Shown here: positions 1 to 8,500 of the stretch, in pieces
Layout: the number at the start of each line of letters is the position of its first letter
Numbering within the stretch: the stretch's first letter is position 1
Assembly: GCA_951813325.1 (NCBI GenBank)
Contig: OX638350.1
Span: 434,001-498,000 of the forward strand
DNA from: an uncultured Acidimicrobiales bacterium
GTDB lineage: Bacteria; Actinomycetota; Acidimicrobiia; Acidimicrobiales; Bin134
Length of the DNA: 64,000 nucleotides
Direction: 5' to 3'
Notes under the pieces: generated by a model
Database searches by the model: none
The model's input: only the letters and a program-made list of their open reading frames with translations
What the model was told of the DNA's origin: nothing
Made by a program: the position numbers and the translations under genes

Positions 1-32
1 CGGGCCTTGCGTTTTTGGGTGCGCTTCGACAT
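1..32 (-). CDS. Start of a short basic protein, possibly bL37 (partial)
   Basis: A minus-strand ATG at 32-30 opens a frame reading MSKRTQKRKAR before it leaves the window. The strongly basic start resembles the very short actinobacterial large-subunit protein bL37. Only 11 residues are visible, so the assignment rests on composition and could be another small basic protein. It is divergent from ychF. Confidence 0.3.
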   Translation of the reverse strand, partial: MSKRTQKRKA

Positions 33-86
33 TCGAACCTCCGCGTCGCTACAAAGACTACCGGGTGCCGCTAGCGTGAACGACCC

Positions 87-1163
87 GTGGAGCGCTTCGG
101 GTTCGTCGGGCTGCCGAACTCCGGCAAGTCCTCTCTCTACAACGCCTTGATCGGGTCGGACGTGCTGGCCGCCCCGTATGCGTTCGCCACCACCAGCTCC
201 AATGTCGGTGTGGCCAAGGTGGTCGATCCCCGCCTCGACGCTATAGCCAACCTCAGCGAATCCCGCACGGTGACCCCGGCCAGCGTGCAGTTCACCGACA
301 TAGGAGGCCTGGTGGAGGGGGCCAGCCGGGGCGAAGGGCTGGGCAACCGCTTCTTGGCCGGCATCCGGGAAGTGGACGCGGTGGTATTCGTCCTCCGGTC
401 CTTCGTGGACGCCGATGTCCCTGGTCCCACCGATCCGCTGGAGCACTTGCGGGTGCTGGAGATCGAGTTGACCTTGGCCGACTTGGAGTCGGTGGAGAAC
501 CGGCTGGTCAAACGGCGGAAGTCCGCAGTCCAAGACCGCTCGCTGGCCGGGGAGGTGGCCGCACTGGAAGCCGCCGCCGATGTGCTGGGCGAGGGCATAC
601 CGCTGTATCGCAGCGACTTGTCGCCCAACCAGCGGGCAGATCTGCGGGAGAGCTTCCTGCTCACCAACCGCCCGGTGCTGGCGGTGGTCAACATCGGCGA
701 GGACCAGCTCGAAGACTCTGATGCGGTTATCGAGCCGGTGGCTGTCGAACTGGAGGGCCGGGCCGGGGTCATGGCGGTGTGCGTGCAACTCGAGGCCGAG
801 TCGGCCCAACTCCCCGCCGAAGAGCGGGCCGAGATGCTCGACGGCCTGGGTTTGGGCGAGGGAGCTTTGGGCCGGTTCACCCATGCGGCCTACGACCTTT
901 TGGGCCTGCGGACCTTTTTCACCACCGGCGACAAGGAGACCCGGGCCTGGACCTTCCGCATGGGCGCCACCGCTCCCGAGGCCGCCGGGCGGATCCACAC
1001 CGACTTCCAACGGGGCTTCATCCGAGCTGACGTGATCGGCTGGCAGGAGCTGCTGGAAGCGGGAGGCTGGACCAAGGCCAAAGAACAAGGCCTCATGCGC
1101 ACCGAGGGCCGCGACTATTCAGTGGCAGACGGCGATGTCATGGAGATTCGCTTCAACGTCTAG
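87..1163 (+). CDS. ychF: Ribosome-binding ATPase YchF (OBG family)
   Basis: This is a cytosolic P-loop NTPase of the YchF/OLA1 group, which binds ribosomes and hydrolyses ATP in preference to GTP. The P-loop GLPNSGKS is at residues 8-15, the DIGG switch motif near residue 71 is followed by the conserved GASRGEGLGNRFL stretch, and the C-terminal TGS-type region ends in the typical GDVMEIRFNV. The 358-residue length is normal for the family. The start is GTG 87, because an upstream GTG at 76 is in another frame. It is a single gene, followed by a 200-bp regulatory region. Confidence 0.95.
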   Translation: MERFGFVGLPNSGKSSLYNALIGSDVLAAPYAFATTSSNVGVAKVVDPRLDAIANLSESRTVTPASVQFTDIGGLVEGASRGEGLGNRFLAGIREVDAVVFVLRSFVDADVPGPTDPLEHLRVLEIELTLADLESVENRLVKRRKSAVQDRSLAGEVAALEAAADVLGEGIPLYRSDLSPNQRADLRESFLLTNRPVLAVVNIGEDQLEDSDAVIEPVAVELEGRAGVMAVCVQLEAESAQLPAEERAEMLDGLGLGEGALGRFTHAAYDLLGLRTFFTTGDKETRAWTFRMGATAPEAAGRIHTDFQRGFIRADVIGWQELLEAGGWTKAKEQGLMRTEGRDYSVADGDVMEIRFNV

Positions 1164-1248
1164 ATGCGCTATTCGGAGAGGTTGTCCCTGGTGGGAGGGG
1201 TCGGTGGTGCATCGGTCAGGCGAGCATTCCAAATGAGGTTGCGAGGTC

Positions 1249-1264
1249 ATGAAACCGATTTCAT
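1249..1264. promoter_or_regulatory. LacI-type operator, upstream copy
   Basis: ATGAAACCGATTTCAT is an imperfect palindrome around a central CG, the usual form of LacI-family operators. The core AACCGATTTCA recurs exactly at 1330-1340. Both copies precede the transporter operon whose last member is a LacI-family regulator (7003-7977). That pairing is inference. Confidence 0.6.
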
Positions 1265-1313
1265 CATTTGTTTCCAGAGCGGCACTGGCTACTGATGGTC
1301 AATGCACACACCC

Positions 1314-1342
1314 TTGACATTCTTGGTGTAACCGATTTCAAT
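1314..1342 (+). promoter_or_regulatory. Sigma-70-type promoter of the BMP transporter operon
   Basis: A perfect TTGACA (-35) at 1314-1319 is followed after 17 bases by TTCAAT at 1337-1342, which matches four of six bases of the consensus -10. This is the only good promoter seen between ychF and the lipoprotein gene. The -10 lies inside the downstream operator copy, which would suit repression. Confidence 0.55.
1327..1342. promoter_or_regulatory. LacI-type operator, promoter-proximal copy
   Basis: TGTAACCGATTTCAAT carries the same AACCGATTTCA core as the site at 1249-1264, in the same orientation, with centres 78 bp apart. It covers the proposed -10 element. A repressor bound here would block RNA polymerase, and two sites at this spacing could allow looping. 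Confidence 0.6.
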
Positions 1343-1371
1343 AGAGAATATCTATGGAGAGGGGAGAGATT

Positions 1372-2382
1372 ATGAAGTTCATCAGGAGGGGACTGGTACC
1401 AATCATCGTTGTGCTGGCACTGGTGGCCGCGGGCTGCGGAGATGACGACGACGCAACGACGACTCTCGTAGCGTTCGTATCAAACCAGGCAGCCGGTGAT
1501 ATGGGGCCAGTGGATGGCATGATCGCGGGACTCGAGGCGTCGGCTGAGGCGAATGGCCATGAGATCCAAGTCGTTGAGGCACTCGATCCTGCCGCCTACG
1601 AGACACAGCTTCGCAACCTGGCAGATAGCGGTGCCGACATTATCATCACGACCTTCTTCGACCTTGGTGGGACGCTCGAGGTAGTGGCGCCAGACTATCC
1701 GGACACGAAATTCGTAAGCGTGGTGGCGGCGCCGTCTGAGCAACCCAACATCAACGTCGTTGACTACCAGTTCTTCAAAGGCGCCTACATCGGCGGCATC
1801 TACGCTGCGACTCTGACGGACAAGGACAGCCTTGGCTATGTCGGCGGCGCCCCGCTTCCCTTTGCATGGGCAGACTTCAACGCCTTCACCGACGGAGCCC
1901 GCTCCGTCAATCCCGACATCGAAACCACGGCTACATTTGCCGACGGCTACGAAGATCCGGTTGGTGCACGCGAACTTGCTTCGGGTCTGTACTCAAGCGG
2001 GGCCGACTTCATCTTCACTGGCGCCGCAGCCGGAGATCTGGGGGTTGTCGAGGCCGCGGTAGAGAACGACGGCATGGTCATGGTGTCTTCGGATCTGACA
2101 GCTCAGGGGCCGAGCAATGTCGCGATCGTGGTGGAGATCGAGTGGGCGCTGACGATCCAGACCGAGATCGAGAACCTGCTCGAGGGTGGAGAGTCGGGCC
2201 GCTACCGACAGGCGGGCCCGGAATCGGGTGAGATCTCGTTCTCCATTCCCGACGGATTCATATCAGGCGCGACCGGGGATCGAGGAGCCCGCGCGGCAGC
2301 CGCCGAGCCCGTTGTCACTGCCGCGGTCGAGGATCTCGTCAGCGGCACGCTTGTCGTTGAGCAGATCAGCGAGGAGCGCTGA
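1372..2382 (+). CDS. BMP-family ABC transporter substrate-binding lipoprotein
   Basis: This is the extracytoplasmic receptor of a BmpA/PnrA-type uptake system, a family that usually binds nucleosides or related small molecules. An ATG at 1354 is also in frame, but the one at 1372 is preferred. It follows the purine-rich GGAGAGGGGAGAG and gives a clean lipoprotein signal: MKFIRRG, a hydrophobic core, then the lipobox VAAGC with Cys at residue 22, followed by an acidic GDDDDAT linker. The rest is a two-lobed periplasmic-binding fold with GYVGG and FTGAAAGDLG segments. It leads an operon with the ATPase and two permeases. The substrate cannot be read from the sequence. Confidence 0.88.
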   Translation: MKFIRRGLVPIIVVLALVAAGCGDDDDATTTLVAFVSNQAAGDMGPVDGMIAGLEASAEANGHEIQVVEALDPAAYETQLRNLADSGADIIITTFFDLGGTLEVVAPDYPDTKFVSVVAAPSEQPNINVVDYQFFKGAYIGGIYAATLTDKDSLGYVGGAPLPFAWADFNAFTDGARSVNPDIETTATFADGYEDPVGARELASGLYSSGADFIFTGAAAGDLGVVEAAVENDGMVMVSSDLTAQGPSNVAIVVEIEWALTIQTEIENLLEGGESGRYRQAGPESGEISFSIPDGFISGATGDRGARAAAAEPVVTAAVEDLVSGTLVVEQISEER

Positions 2383-2408
2383 GCGGACCACCGAGCGACA
2401 CTGCTTGG

Positions 2409-3968
2409 ATGCTCGGAGTGGAAGACACCGTTGGCGGGTTGCCGCGCGCCGCGGCAGTGCGATGTTCGAGTGTCACGGTTGACTTTGGATCAGTGCTGGC
2501 GGTCGATGACGTCGATCTGACTCTGCCTGTAGGCGGCATCCACGCCCTGGTAGGCCAGAACGGTGCGGGCAAGACAACCCTTGCCCGTGCCATCGCCGGC
2601 CTCCAACCACACACATCTGGCACGGTCCAGGTCAACGGTGTGGAGGTTCCGCCTGGTGCGAACCTTGTGGCTCGCCGATCCGGCGTTGACATGGTCCACC
2701 AGCACCCTTCGCTCATACCCGAGCTGTCGGTAGCAGAAGCACTGGAGCTAGGCAGTCCAAGTCCGCGACGAGGTCCATTTCTGCGCGCTGCAATTGAACG
2801 TCGCTGGTCGGAGTTCCTCGAATTGCGGGGCGTAGACGTCGATGTGCGGCGACGGGTCAAGGAATTGTCCGTTGAGCTTGTTCAGTCCGTGGAGATCGCC
2901 CGGGCGAACCCCGGCAAGGGCGGGCTGCTGCTCCTCGATGAGCCCACGGCCGTTCTCGCGCCGAGCCGAATCGAGGCGCTGTTCGAGCAATTGCGGGCAA
3001 TGGCGGCGACTGAAGTCACCATCCTGATCGTCCTCCACAAGTTGAGCGAGGTCCGCAACATCGCCGACACGGTAACCGTATTGCGAGAGGGCCGATTGGT
3101 CCTTGGTCCGACACCAGTCGCCTCTAACACCGACGCCGAAGTCGGCGCCCACATAGTGGGGGAGGATCTAGCCGACTCATCGCCTCGGAGTCGCCGTCGT
3201 GTGGTGAGCAGCGACGATGAGAGGGCGATTGCCGCTTCTGATATCGACGCTGAAGCGGTTGCCGGCGACAGCCCTCTGCATGACCTCAGCCTCGACGTTG
3301 CCCGCGGCGAGATAGTCGGAGTGGCCGGTGTCGAGGGCAACGGTCAGCGAACCCTTGTAGAGACACTGGTTGGCCTCCGCCTGCCGATGTCGGGAGCAAT
3401 CCGCTTCCTCGGCGTTGACTGCACGACAAAGAGCGTCGAGGACCGCCGGGCGATTGGGATCCGCTCGGTGCCGTTCGATCGCAACGCGGAGGGGACTGCC
3501 GCCGAACTCCCGCTCTGGCAGAATCTGCTTGGTTGGGAGGCCCAACGCTTCCGGCGATGGGACCGGCTCCCGTTCCTGTCGGCGGCGGCCATGCGCCGTC
3601 GAGCCACCGAGCGATTGCAACACTTCCAAGTCGCTTACGCCGACATCGACCAGCCCGTGGCATCGCTGTCGGGAGGAAATACGCAACGCCTGATCCTGGC
3701 CCGAGAACTTCCCGATGCGCGGGCGCTGGTCGTCGCCCAGCCAACCCGGGGCCTCGACATCAGCGGAATCGCCGGCGTCTGGCAAGCCCTCGTGGAGTTG
3801 GCGGCATCGGGTGTGCCGATCCTCGTGGTCTCGTCAGATCTAGACGAGTTGCTCGAGCACAGCGATCGCCTCGCGGTTATCAGAGGGGGCACCATCGTGG
3901 CCAGCCACCCTCGACCGTTCCACCGCAGCGCGATCGGCTACGACATGGTCGGGGCTGTTGGGCCATGA
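2409..3968 (+). CDS. ABC transporter ATPase with two nucleotide-binding domains (BMP/simple-sugar type)
   Basis: This cytosolic subunit energises the BMP-type importer. Domain 1 has Walker A GQNGAGKT at residues 49-56 and Walker B LLLLDEPTAVL with Asp177-Glu178, but a degenerate signature. Domain 2 has a degenerate Walker A (GVEGNGQRT), the canonical signature LSGGNTQ at about 420-426, and VVAQPTRGLDI in place of a normal Walker B. This asymmetry, with one good site shared between the halves, is typical of RbsA/NupO/YufO ATPases. It overlaps the next permease by ATGA. Confidence 0.92.
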   Translation: MLGVEDTVGGLPRAAAVRCSSVTVDFGSVLAVDDVDLTLPVGGIHALVGQNGAGKTTLARAIAGLQPHTSGTVQVNGVEVPPGANLVARRSGVDMVHQHPSLIPELSVAEALELGSPSPRRGPFLRAAIERRWSEFLELRGVDVDVRRRVKELSVELVQSVEIARANPGKGGLLLLDEPTAVLAPSRIEALFEQLRAMAATEVTILIVLHKLSEVRNIADTVTVLREGRLVLGPTPVASNTDAEVGAHIVGEDLADSSPRSRRRVVSSDDERAIAASDIDAEAVAGDSPLHDLSLDVARGEIVGVAGVEGNGQRTLVETLVGLRLPMSGAIRFLGVDCTTKSVEDRRAIGIRSVPFDRNAEGTAAELPLWQNLLGWEAQRFRRWDRLPFLSAAAMRRRATERLQHFQVAYADIDQPVASLSGGNTQRLILARELPDARALVVAQPTRGLDISGIAGVWQALVELAASGVPILVVSSDLDELLEHSDRLAVIRGGTIVASHPRPFHRSAIGYDMVGAVGP

Positions 3969-5083
3969 ATCAGCACCTGGCGCGGCTCGTCGCCCGGCTG
4001 GCACCCGTCGTCATCGCCTTTGCCCTGGCGTTCGCGCTCTTTGTCGCCACCGGCTTTTCCGTGGGATCGGTTGCCTCGGGCATCGTCGAAGGAGTATTGA
4101 CCGGGCGAGGCGCCACCACCAACACCATCCGGTGGTCGATTCCCCTCATACTCATCGGTCTCGGTATCGCCGTGAGCTTGCGGGCGGGTGAGTTCAACAT
4201 CGGCGCACAGGGACAGTTTCTGGTGGGAAGTCTCGCCGCGATCTGGGTCGCGCTGAGGTGGGATCTGCCCAAGGCCTGGTTGATCTTCTTCGCCATAGTC
4301 TTGGCTGTCGTTGCAGGAGCGCTGTGGTCGGCGATTGCCGGGGTTCTGAAGGTCTACCTCGGGGCCGACGAAGTCATCACAACATTGATGTTGAACTTCG
4401 TGGCCATCCAGCTCGTCCAATGGGTGGCCACGGGCCCATTGCGGGATCCATTTTCCAGCGGAGATGCTGCTTCGACCGAACGTCTCGACCCGTCCTTGAG
4501 AGTGCAGGGGTCCGGCGAGTACTCGCTCGAGCTAATCCTGCTCACCATCGCCGTGATTGTCGCGGTCTGGTCCCTGCTCGAACGCAGCCGCCTGGGCATC
4601 GCGGTTCAGCTCATCGGCGCAAACCCGAAGGCGGCGGCTTGGCAGGGCCTGTCCATCCGCGGCACTCGGCTGTACACCTACTTGATCGCGGGGGGCCTCG
4701 CCGGGTTGACCGGTGCGACCGAAGTCTTCGGACCGGCTGGCCGCGTGGTCACCGGTTCTACTCCCACCCTGGGATTCACTGCGCTGGTTGTCGCCACCGT
4801 CGGATCTCTGGCGGTGGTTGGAACGGTCACCGCCGGGCTGTTTTTCGGCGGCCTACAAGCCGCCATCTTGTATCTCCCGATCGTCTCGGACCTCCCCCCC
4901 TCCGCGCTGCGGATAATTGAGGGTCTCGTTGCCCTCCTCATCACTGCGCAGCTCGCCACTGCACTCCGGCGCCGGCGCTCAACCGCTTCCCCGCTGCCGG
5001 ATGAAGCGCCGGAAGGACAGCAGCCAATCGAAGACGGCGTCCAGCACGTGTTGTCTCGTCGTACGCAAGATGAGGCCGGCTGA
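3965..5083 (+). CDS. ABC transporter permease 1 (BPD_transp_2 family)
   Basis: This integral membrane subunit partners the ATPase of the same operon. The start is ATG 3965, which overlaps the previous stop as ATGA; upstream in-frame codons lie inside the ATPase gene. Of 372 residues, most form hydrophobic segments. The family stretch SLRAGEFNIGAQGQFLVGSLAA and the ADEVITTLMLNFVAIQLVQW region are the hallmark of nucleoside/BMP-type permeases (NupP/YufP). The polar C-terminal tail is cytoplasmic. Confidence 0.9.
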   Translation: MNQHLARLVARLAPVVIAFALAFALFVATGFSVGSVASGIVEGVLTGRGATTNTIRWSIPLILIGLGIAVSLRAGEFNIGAQGQFLVGSLAAIWVALRWDLPKAWLIFFAIVLAVVAGALWSAIAGVLKVYLGADEVITTLMLNFVAIQLVQWVATGPLRDPFSSGDAASTERLDPSLRVQGSGEYSLELILLTIAVIVAVWSLLERSRLGIAVQLIGANPKAAAWQGLSIRGTRLYTYLIAGGLAGLTGATEVFGPAGRVVTGSTPTLGFTALVVATVGSLAVVGTVTAGLFFGGLQAAILYLPIVSDLPPSALRIIEGLVALLITAQLATALRRRRSTASPLPDEAPEGQQPIEDGVQHVLSRRTQDEAG

Positions 5084-5994
5084 TGGAAGAGTTCATCGCC
5101 TCGACGCTTCGGTCTAGCGTCCCGCTGGCACTCGCCGGGGTTGGCGCCCTGTTCGCCGTTCGCGCGGGGATCTTCCATCTCGGAATCGAAGGGCTCATGC
5201 TCGCGAGCGCATTCACTGCGGTGGGCGTTGCCCACTCCACCGAGTCGATCATTCTCGCCGTGCTCGCCGCACTCGTTGTCTCTGCTGTTTTGTCGACGAT
5301 CTACTGGTTCCTGTTGGACCACCTCCACGCCGACGCGATCATTGTCGGCCTCGGGCTGACCACCCTTTCTGTGGGGGGTACGGCGTTCTTTTTGGATGTC
5401 ATCTTTGGGCAACGGGGCCGACTGGACTCTCCCGTCGGCCTGCCCCGTCCGATCCGAGGAGCCGACGATGGAGCAGCGTCGCTGGTCAGCGAACTCTCCA
5501 TATTGGGATGGCTCACACCCCTGCTCGTCTTGGCCAGCTTCATGCTGCTTCGCCGCACTGCCTTCGGGCTGCGAATCACCGCCGTCGGAACGTACAGCTA
5601 CGGTGCCCGCGCAGCCGGCATTCGAGAGTCCCGGGTGCGGCTGGCCGCCATGCTGTGCACTTCGGTGGGCTCAGCGCTCGCGGGTGTCGAACTCGCCCTC
5701 GGCGGTCTGTCCACCTTCAGTGAAGGAATCACCGGAGGACGCGGCTTCATCGCGTTGGCCGCCGCGCTGTTCGGACAGCTCCACCCTCTTGCCACCGCGG
5801 CGGCGGCTGTGTTCTTCGGGGCTGCCAACGCCATTGGCGTCGTCACCCAAGTGAACTCGATCGACTTTGTTCCCAGGCCGTTCATCTTGATGATCCCCTT
5901 CATCATCACCATTGCCGCGGTCACGGTCAGCGCCATTGTCCGAACCCAAGCGCAACAACGCCGAATGGAAAGACTCGATGCTCATGAGCCCTGA
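5083..5994 (+). CDS. ABC transporter permease 2 (BPD_transp_2 family)
   Basis: This is the second permease of the BMP-type importer (NupQ/YufQ-like), 303 residues with multiple membrane spans. The motif AVRAGIFHLGIEGLMLASAF parallels the SLRAGEFNIGAQGQ segment of permease 1, and ADAIIVGLGLTTLSVGGT matches the second conserved loop. Its ATG shares one base with the preceding stop (TGATG), so translation is probably coupled. Two non-identical permeases downstream of one double ATPase is the standard layout for this transporter class. Confidence 0.9.
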   Translation: MEEFIASTLRSSVPLALAGVGALFAVRAGIFHLGIEGLMLASAFTAVGVAHSTESIILAVLAALVVSAVLSTIYWFLLDHLHADAIIVGLGLTTLSVGGTAFFLDVIFGQRGRLDSPVGLPRPIRGADDGAASLVSELSILGWLTPLLVLASFMLLRRTAFGLRITAVGTYSYGARAAGIRESRVRLAAMLCTSVGSALAGVELALGGLSTFSEGITGGRGFIALAAALFGQLHPLATAAAAVFFGAANAIGVVTQVNSIDFVPRPFILMIPFIITIAAVTVSAIVRTQAQQRRMERLDAHEP

Positions 5995-6880
5995 GGCTGA
6001 AGCACTGTGGTCCGATATGTGGACCGAGCGCCTAGAGCGCAGCTCGTTTGACCTCGCCAGCGAACGCGAAGCAGCCGAGGGATCGGGCGATGTGCTCCCA
6101 CACCCCGTCGGCGTTTCCTACCGCGTCGAAGCCGTAGCCGGCCTGAACGTCCTGTTTGCGGAGCCAGAACGGATCTCTGATCCTGAAGCGGTCATCATAT
6201 GGATCCACGGGGGCGCTTTCACGTCGATGTCGGCTCACACCCACCGCCATTTCGCCGGCCACCTCGCCGCGGAAATGGGTAGTGTGATTGCACTGCCCGA
6301 ATACAGCCTTGCGCCTGAAAGCCCATTTCCCACCGCCCTCAACGAGTTGACCAATGTCTGTGGAGTTCTGGCTCAAGTCGAACCCGACCGACCAGTGATA
6401 CTCATAGGCGACTCAGCAGGCGGAGCTCTCGCTGTCGGTGTCCAGATGCGCCTTCGCGAGCTCGGCGCTCCTCAACCCGCGCTAACGGCTTTGTTATGTC
6501 CCTGGCTGGACCTGACGCTGACGAATGATTCGATCTCCGACAACGCTGAGTTCGACGCCGTGCTGGACGCGACCACGCTGCCCGCAAACGTTGAGCTGTA
6601 CCTCAACGGGATGCCGAGTGACCACCCTCTTGCCTCCCCCATCCACGGAGATCTCAACGGGCTCGGACCGGTCTACCTCCAGGCAGCGGAACACGACGTT
6701 CTCGTCGATGATTCGGTCATGTTCACTCGCAAGGCCCGCCTTTGCGGTGTCGATGTCGAGATTGAGATCGCCGCCGAGGTTCCCCACTGCTACCAGTTCT
6801 TTGCCGGTGTGATCCCCGAAGCCGACATGGCCATTAGCCGGCTCGCCGCGACCATCCGCGCCCGAATCGCAAGAATCTGA
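5978..6880 (+). CDS. Alpha/beta hydrolase of the HSL (hormone-sensitive lipase) family
   Basis: This is a predicted cytosolic carboxylesterase of 300 residues. The oxyanion-hole motif HGGAF, the nucleophile elbow GDSAGG, an acid in EHDVLVDD and the late VPHCYQFF histidine make a complete triad of the HSL type. The start is ATG 5978, after GGAAAG with 6-base spacing; ATG 5984 is an alternative. It overlaps the end of permease 2 by 17 bases, so it belongs to the transport operon. It may act on an ester or lactone brought in by the importer, which is inference. Confidence 0.88.
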   Translation: MLMSPEAEALWSDMWTERLERSSFDLASEREAAEGSGDVLPHPVGVSYRVEAVAGLNVLFAEPERISDPEAVIIWIHGGAFTSMSAHTHRHFAGHLAAEMGSVIALPEYSLAPESPFPTALNELTNVCGVLAQVEPDRPVILIGDSAGGALAVGVQMRLRELGAPQPALTALLCPWLDLTLTNDSISDNAEFDAVLDATTLPANVELYLNGMPSDHPLASPIHGDLNGLGPVYLQAAEHDVLVDDSVMFTRKARLCGVDVEIEIAAEVPHCYQFFAGVIPEADMAISRLAATIRARIARI

Positions 6881-7002
6881 TGGCGTACTGGAGAGGCGGT
6901 TATCGGCAGATCCGACACTCTGTCGGTGTCGCCTCGGCCGGATTGCCTCCGATGGCGGGCGGTTGCGAGACCGTGTATGGCCGGAGCGGAGGAGCAGGAT
7001 AG

Positions 7003-7977
7003 TTGGGCATCACCATTTATGATGTGGCGAGCGCTGCGGGTGTGTCGCCCGCAACCGTTTCGCGGGTTTTGGCCGGTGGTGCCGCGGTTGCACCTGAGAC
7101 CGCGGGTCGAGTACGAAGTGTCGTTGAAAGACTTGGGTATCGACCCGATCGAGTAGCACAGTCGTTGCGACGGCAGCGCTCAGGGATGGTCGGGCTGCTC
7201 CTCCCAATCGAGAGGTATCCGGCGTCGCTGCCCCTCATTCGCAAAGTCGAACAGACTCTGTCGGCTTTGGACATCTCCCTGCTGTTGGCGGATTCCTCGA
7301 TGGGGACTGATCGCGGCGCGGCGCGGCGGCTGGTGGAACAAGGAGTCGATGCCTTGTTGTGGGTTCGGACGAGGCCAGTAAGCGACAATGGGACTTCTTT
7401 CGACGACGACATTCCGATCGTCTTGGTCGATTCGGGCAACACCGGCGGCAGCTACGACTCGGTGCGGGTTGATCATGCGGCCGGCATACGCCAGGTTGTT
7501 CGATTTCTGGCGAAGGAGGGTGCGGCTCGTTTCGCATTCTTGGGAGAGGGATCGGCGTCGATAATCGGGACTGAGCAGCTCGAGGGTTTCGCCGAGGCCA
7601 CATCGGCTGTTCCCCGAATCGACACTGCGGCGCTACGTTTGGGTCCGGCGACCACGGAATTCGGACAGGCAACCGCGAAGGAGCTTCTGGGTTTGCGCGA
7701 ACCGCCGGATGCGTTCGTGTGCGGAAGCGATGTCGTTGCCGCCGCAGTCTGCGCTGTGCTGCAATCCGACGATGCCGATGATCGCCCGCTAGTTGCGGGC
7801 TACGGCGGGGCTGCCTGGTCCAGGCTGCTGTCGCCGTCTTTGACGACGGTCCGGCTGCCCGCCGCGGAGGTTGCCGAGGAGGCTATTCGCCTGGTTATGC
7901 GCAGACTGGACGGACTCGATGCCAACTGCATCGACATCGCTTTGCCGCCGAGTTTGGTATTGCTCGAGTCGACGTAG
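7003..7977 (+). CDS. LacI-family transcriptional regulator
   Basis: This is a DNA-binding repressor with a ligand-sensing periplasmic-binding-like domain. The N-terminal helix-turn-helix ITIYDVASAAGVSPATVSRVL and the hinge GYRPDRVAQSLRR are canonical; the sensor domain begins at MVGLLLP. The start is TTG 7003, supported by GGAGGA nine bases upstream and by the family N-terminus. It follows the esterase by 122 bases in the same direction and probably controls the transporter operon through the paired operators at 1249 and 1327. Confidence 0.92.
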   Translation: MGITIYDVASAAGVSPATVSRVLAGGAAVAPETAGRVRSVVERLGYRPDRVAQSLRRQRSGMVGLLLPIERYPASLPLIRKVEQTLSALDISLLLADSSMGTDRGAARRLVEQGVDALLWVRTRPVSDNGTSFDDDIPIVLVDSGNTGGSYDSVRVDHAAGIRQVVRFLAKEGAARFAFLGEGSASIIGTEQLEGFAEATSAVPRIDTAALRLGPATTEFGQATAKELLGLREPPDAFVCGSDVVAAAVCAVLQSDDADDRPLVAGYGGAAWSRLLSPSLTTVRLPAAEVAEEAIRLVMRRLDGLDANCIDIALPPSLVLLEST

Positions 7978-8125
7978 GCATTGAGAGTGCGCGGAACGGC
8001 ACCCTGAGCTTCTCGGGCCCCCCTGGGAAGATTGCTCCTGAGGGATTGGGGAAGCCCAACCGGGCTGAGAACGGCCGGGAGAATTCCCCCTTGAACGAAC
8101 AAGGCTGAAGTTGGACAATCAAGCT

Positions 8126-8473
8126 ATGGCGTGGCTCGTCTGCGATGACCGGGTGCTGGCCACTGTGGAATTCGCAACTGGTTGGCGCGAGCGTGCCCTG
8201 GGTCTTTTGGGCCGCGACGAATTCGACAGCGCGCTGCTGTTGCGACCGGCATTCTCGGTCCACACCCTGGGCATGCGTTTTCCCATAGATGTGGCCTACT
8301 TGGATCGTGATTTTGTGGTGTTGAAAACGGTCACCATGGGCCGCCACCGAGTCGGCCTTCCGGTGTTGCGGGCTCGGGCCGTGTTGGAGGCTGAAGCTGG
8401 CTCGTTTGCCCGCTGGGGATTAATGCCGGGAGACCGACTGGAAGTGAGGCAGACTGCTAAAGAGAGGGGATAG
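8126..8473 (+). CDS. DUF192 family protein
   Basis: This 115-residue protein has the DUF192 pattern: RERALGLLGRD, then LLRPAFSVHTLGMRFPIDVAYLD and a C-terminal ARAVLEAEAGSFARWGLMPGD. The family's role is unknown. ATG 8126 is chosen because MAWLV aligns with the usual family start; an in-frame TTG at 8111 would add five residues. It lies 27 bases upstream of rsmI in the same direction, a common neighbourhood for small conserved actinobacterial genes. Confidence 0.82.
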   Translation: MAWLVCDDRVLATVEFATGWRERALGLLGRDEFDSALLLRPAFSVHTLGMRFPIDVAYLDRDFVVLKTVTMGRHRVGLPVLRARAVLEAEAGSFARWGLMPGDRLEVRQTAKERG

Positions 8474-8500
8474 ACAAGCTCCTGCATCCGGGGAGGAAGC

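Noticed and set aside
3533-3964. Longer version of permease 1 starting inside the ATPase gene
   Set aside because: The added 144 residues are an Arg/Pro-rich shadow of the ATPase. ATG 3965 overlaps its stop and starts a normal permease.
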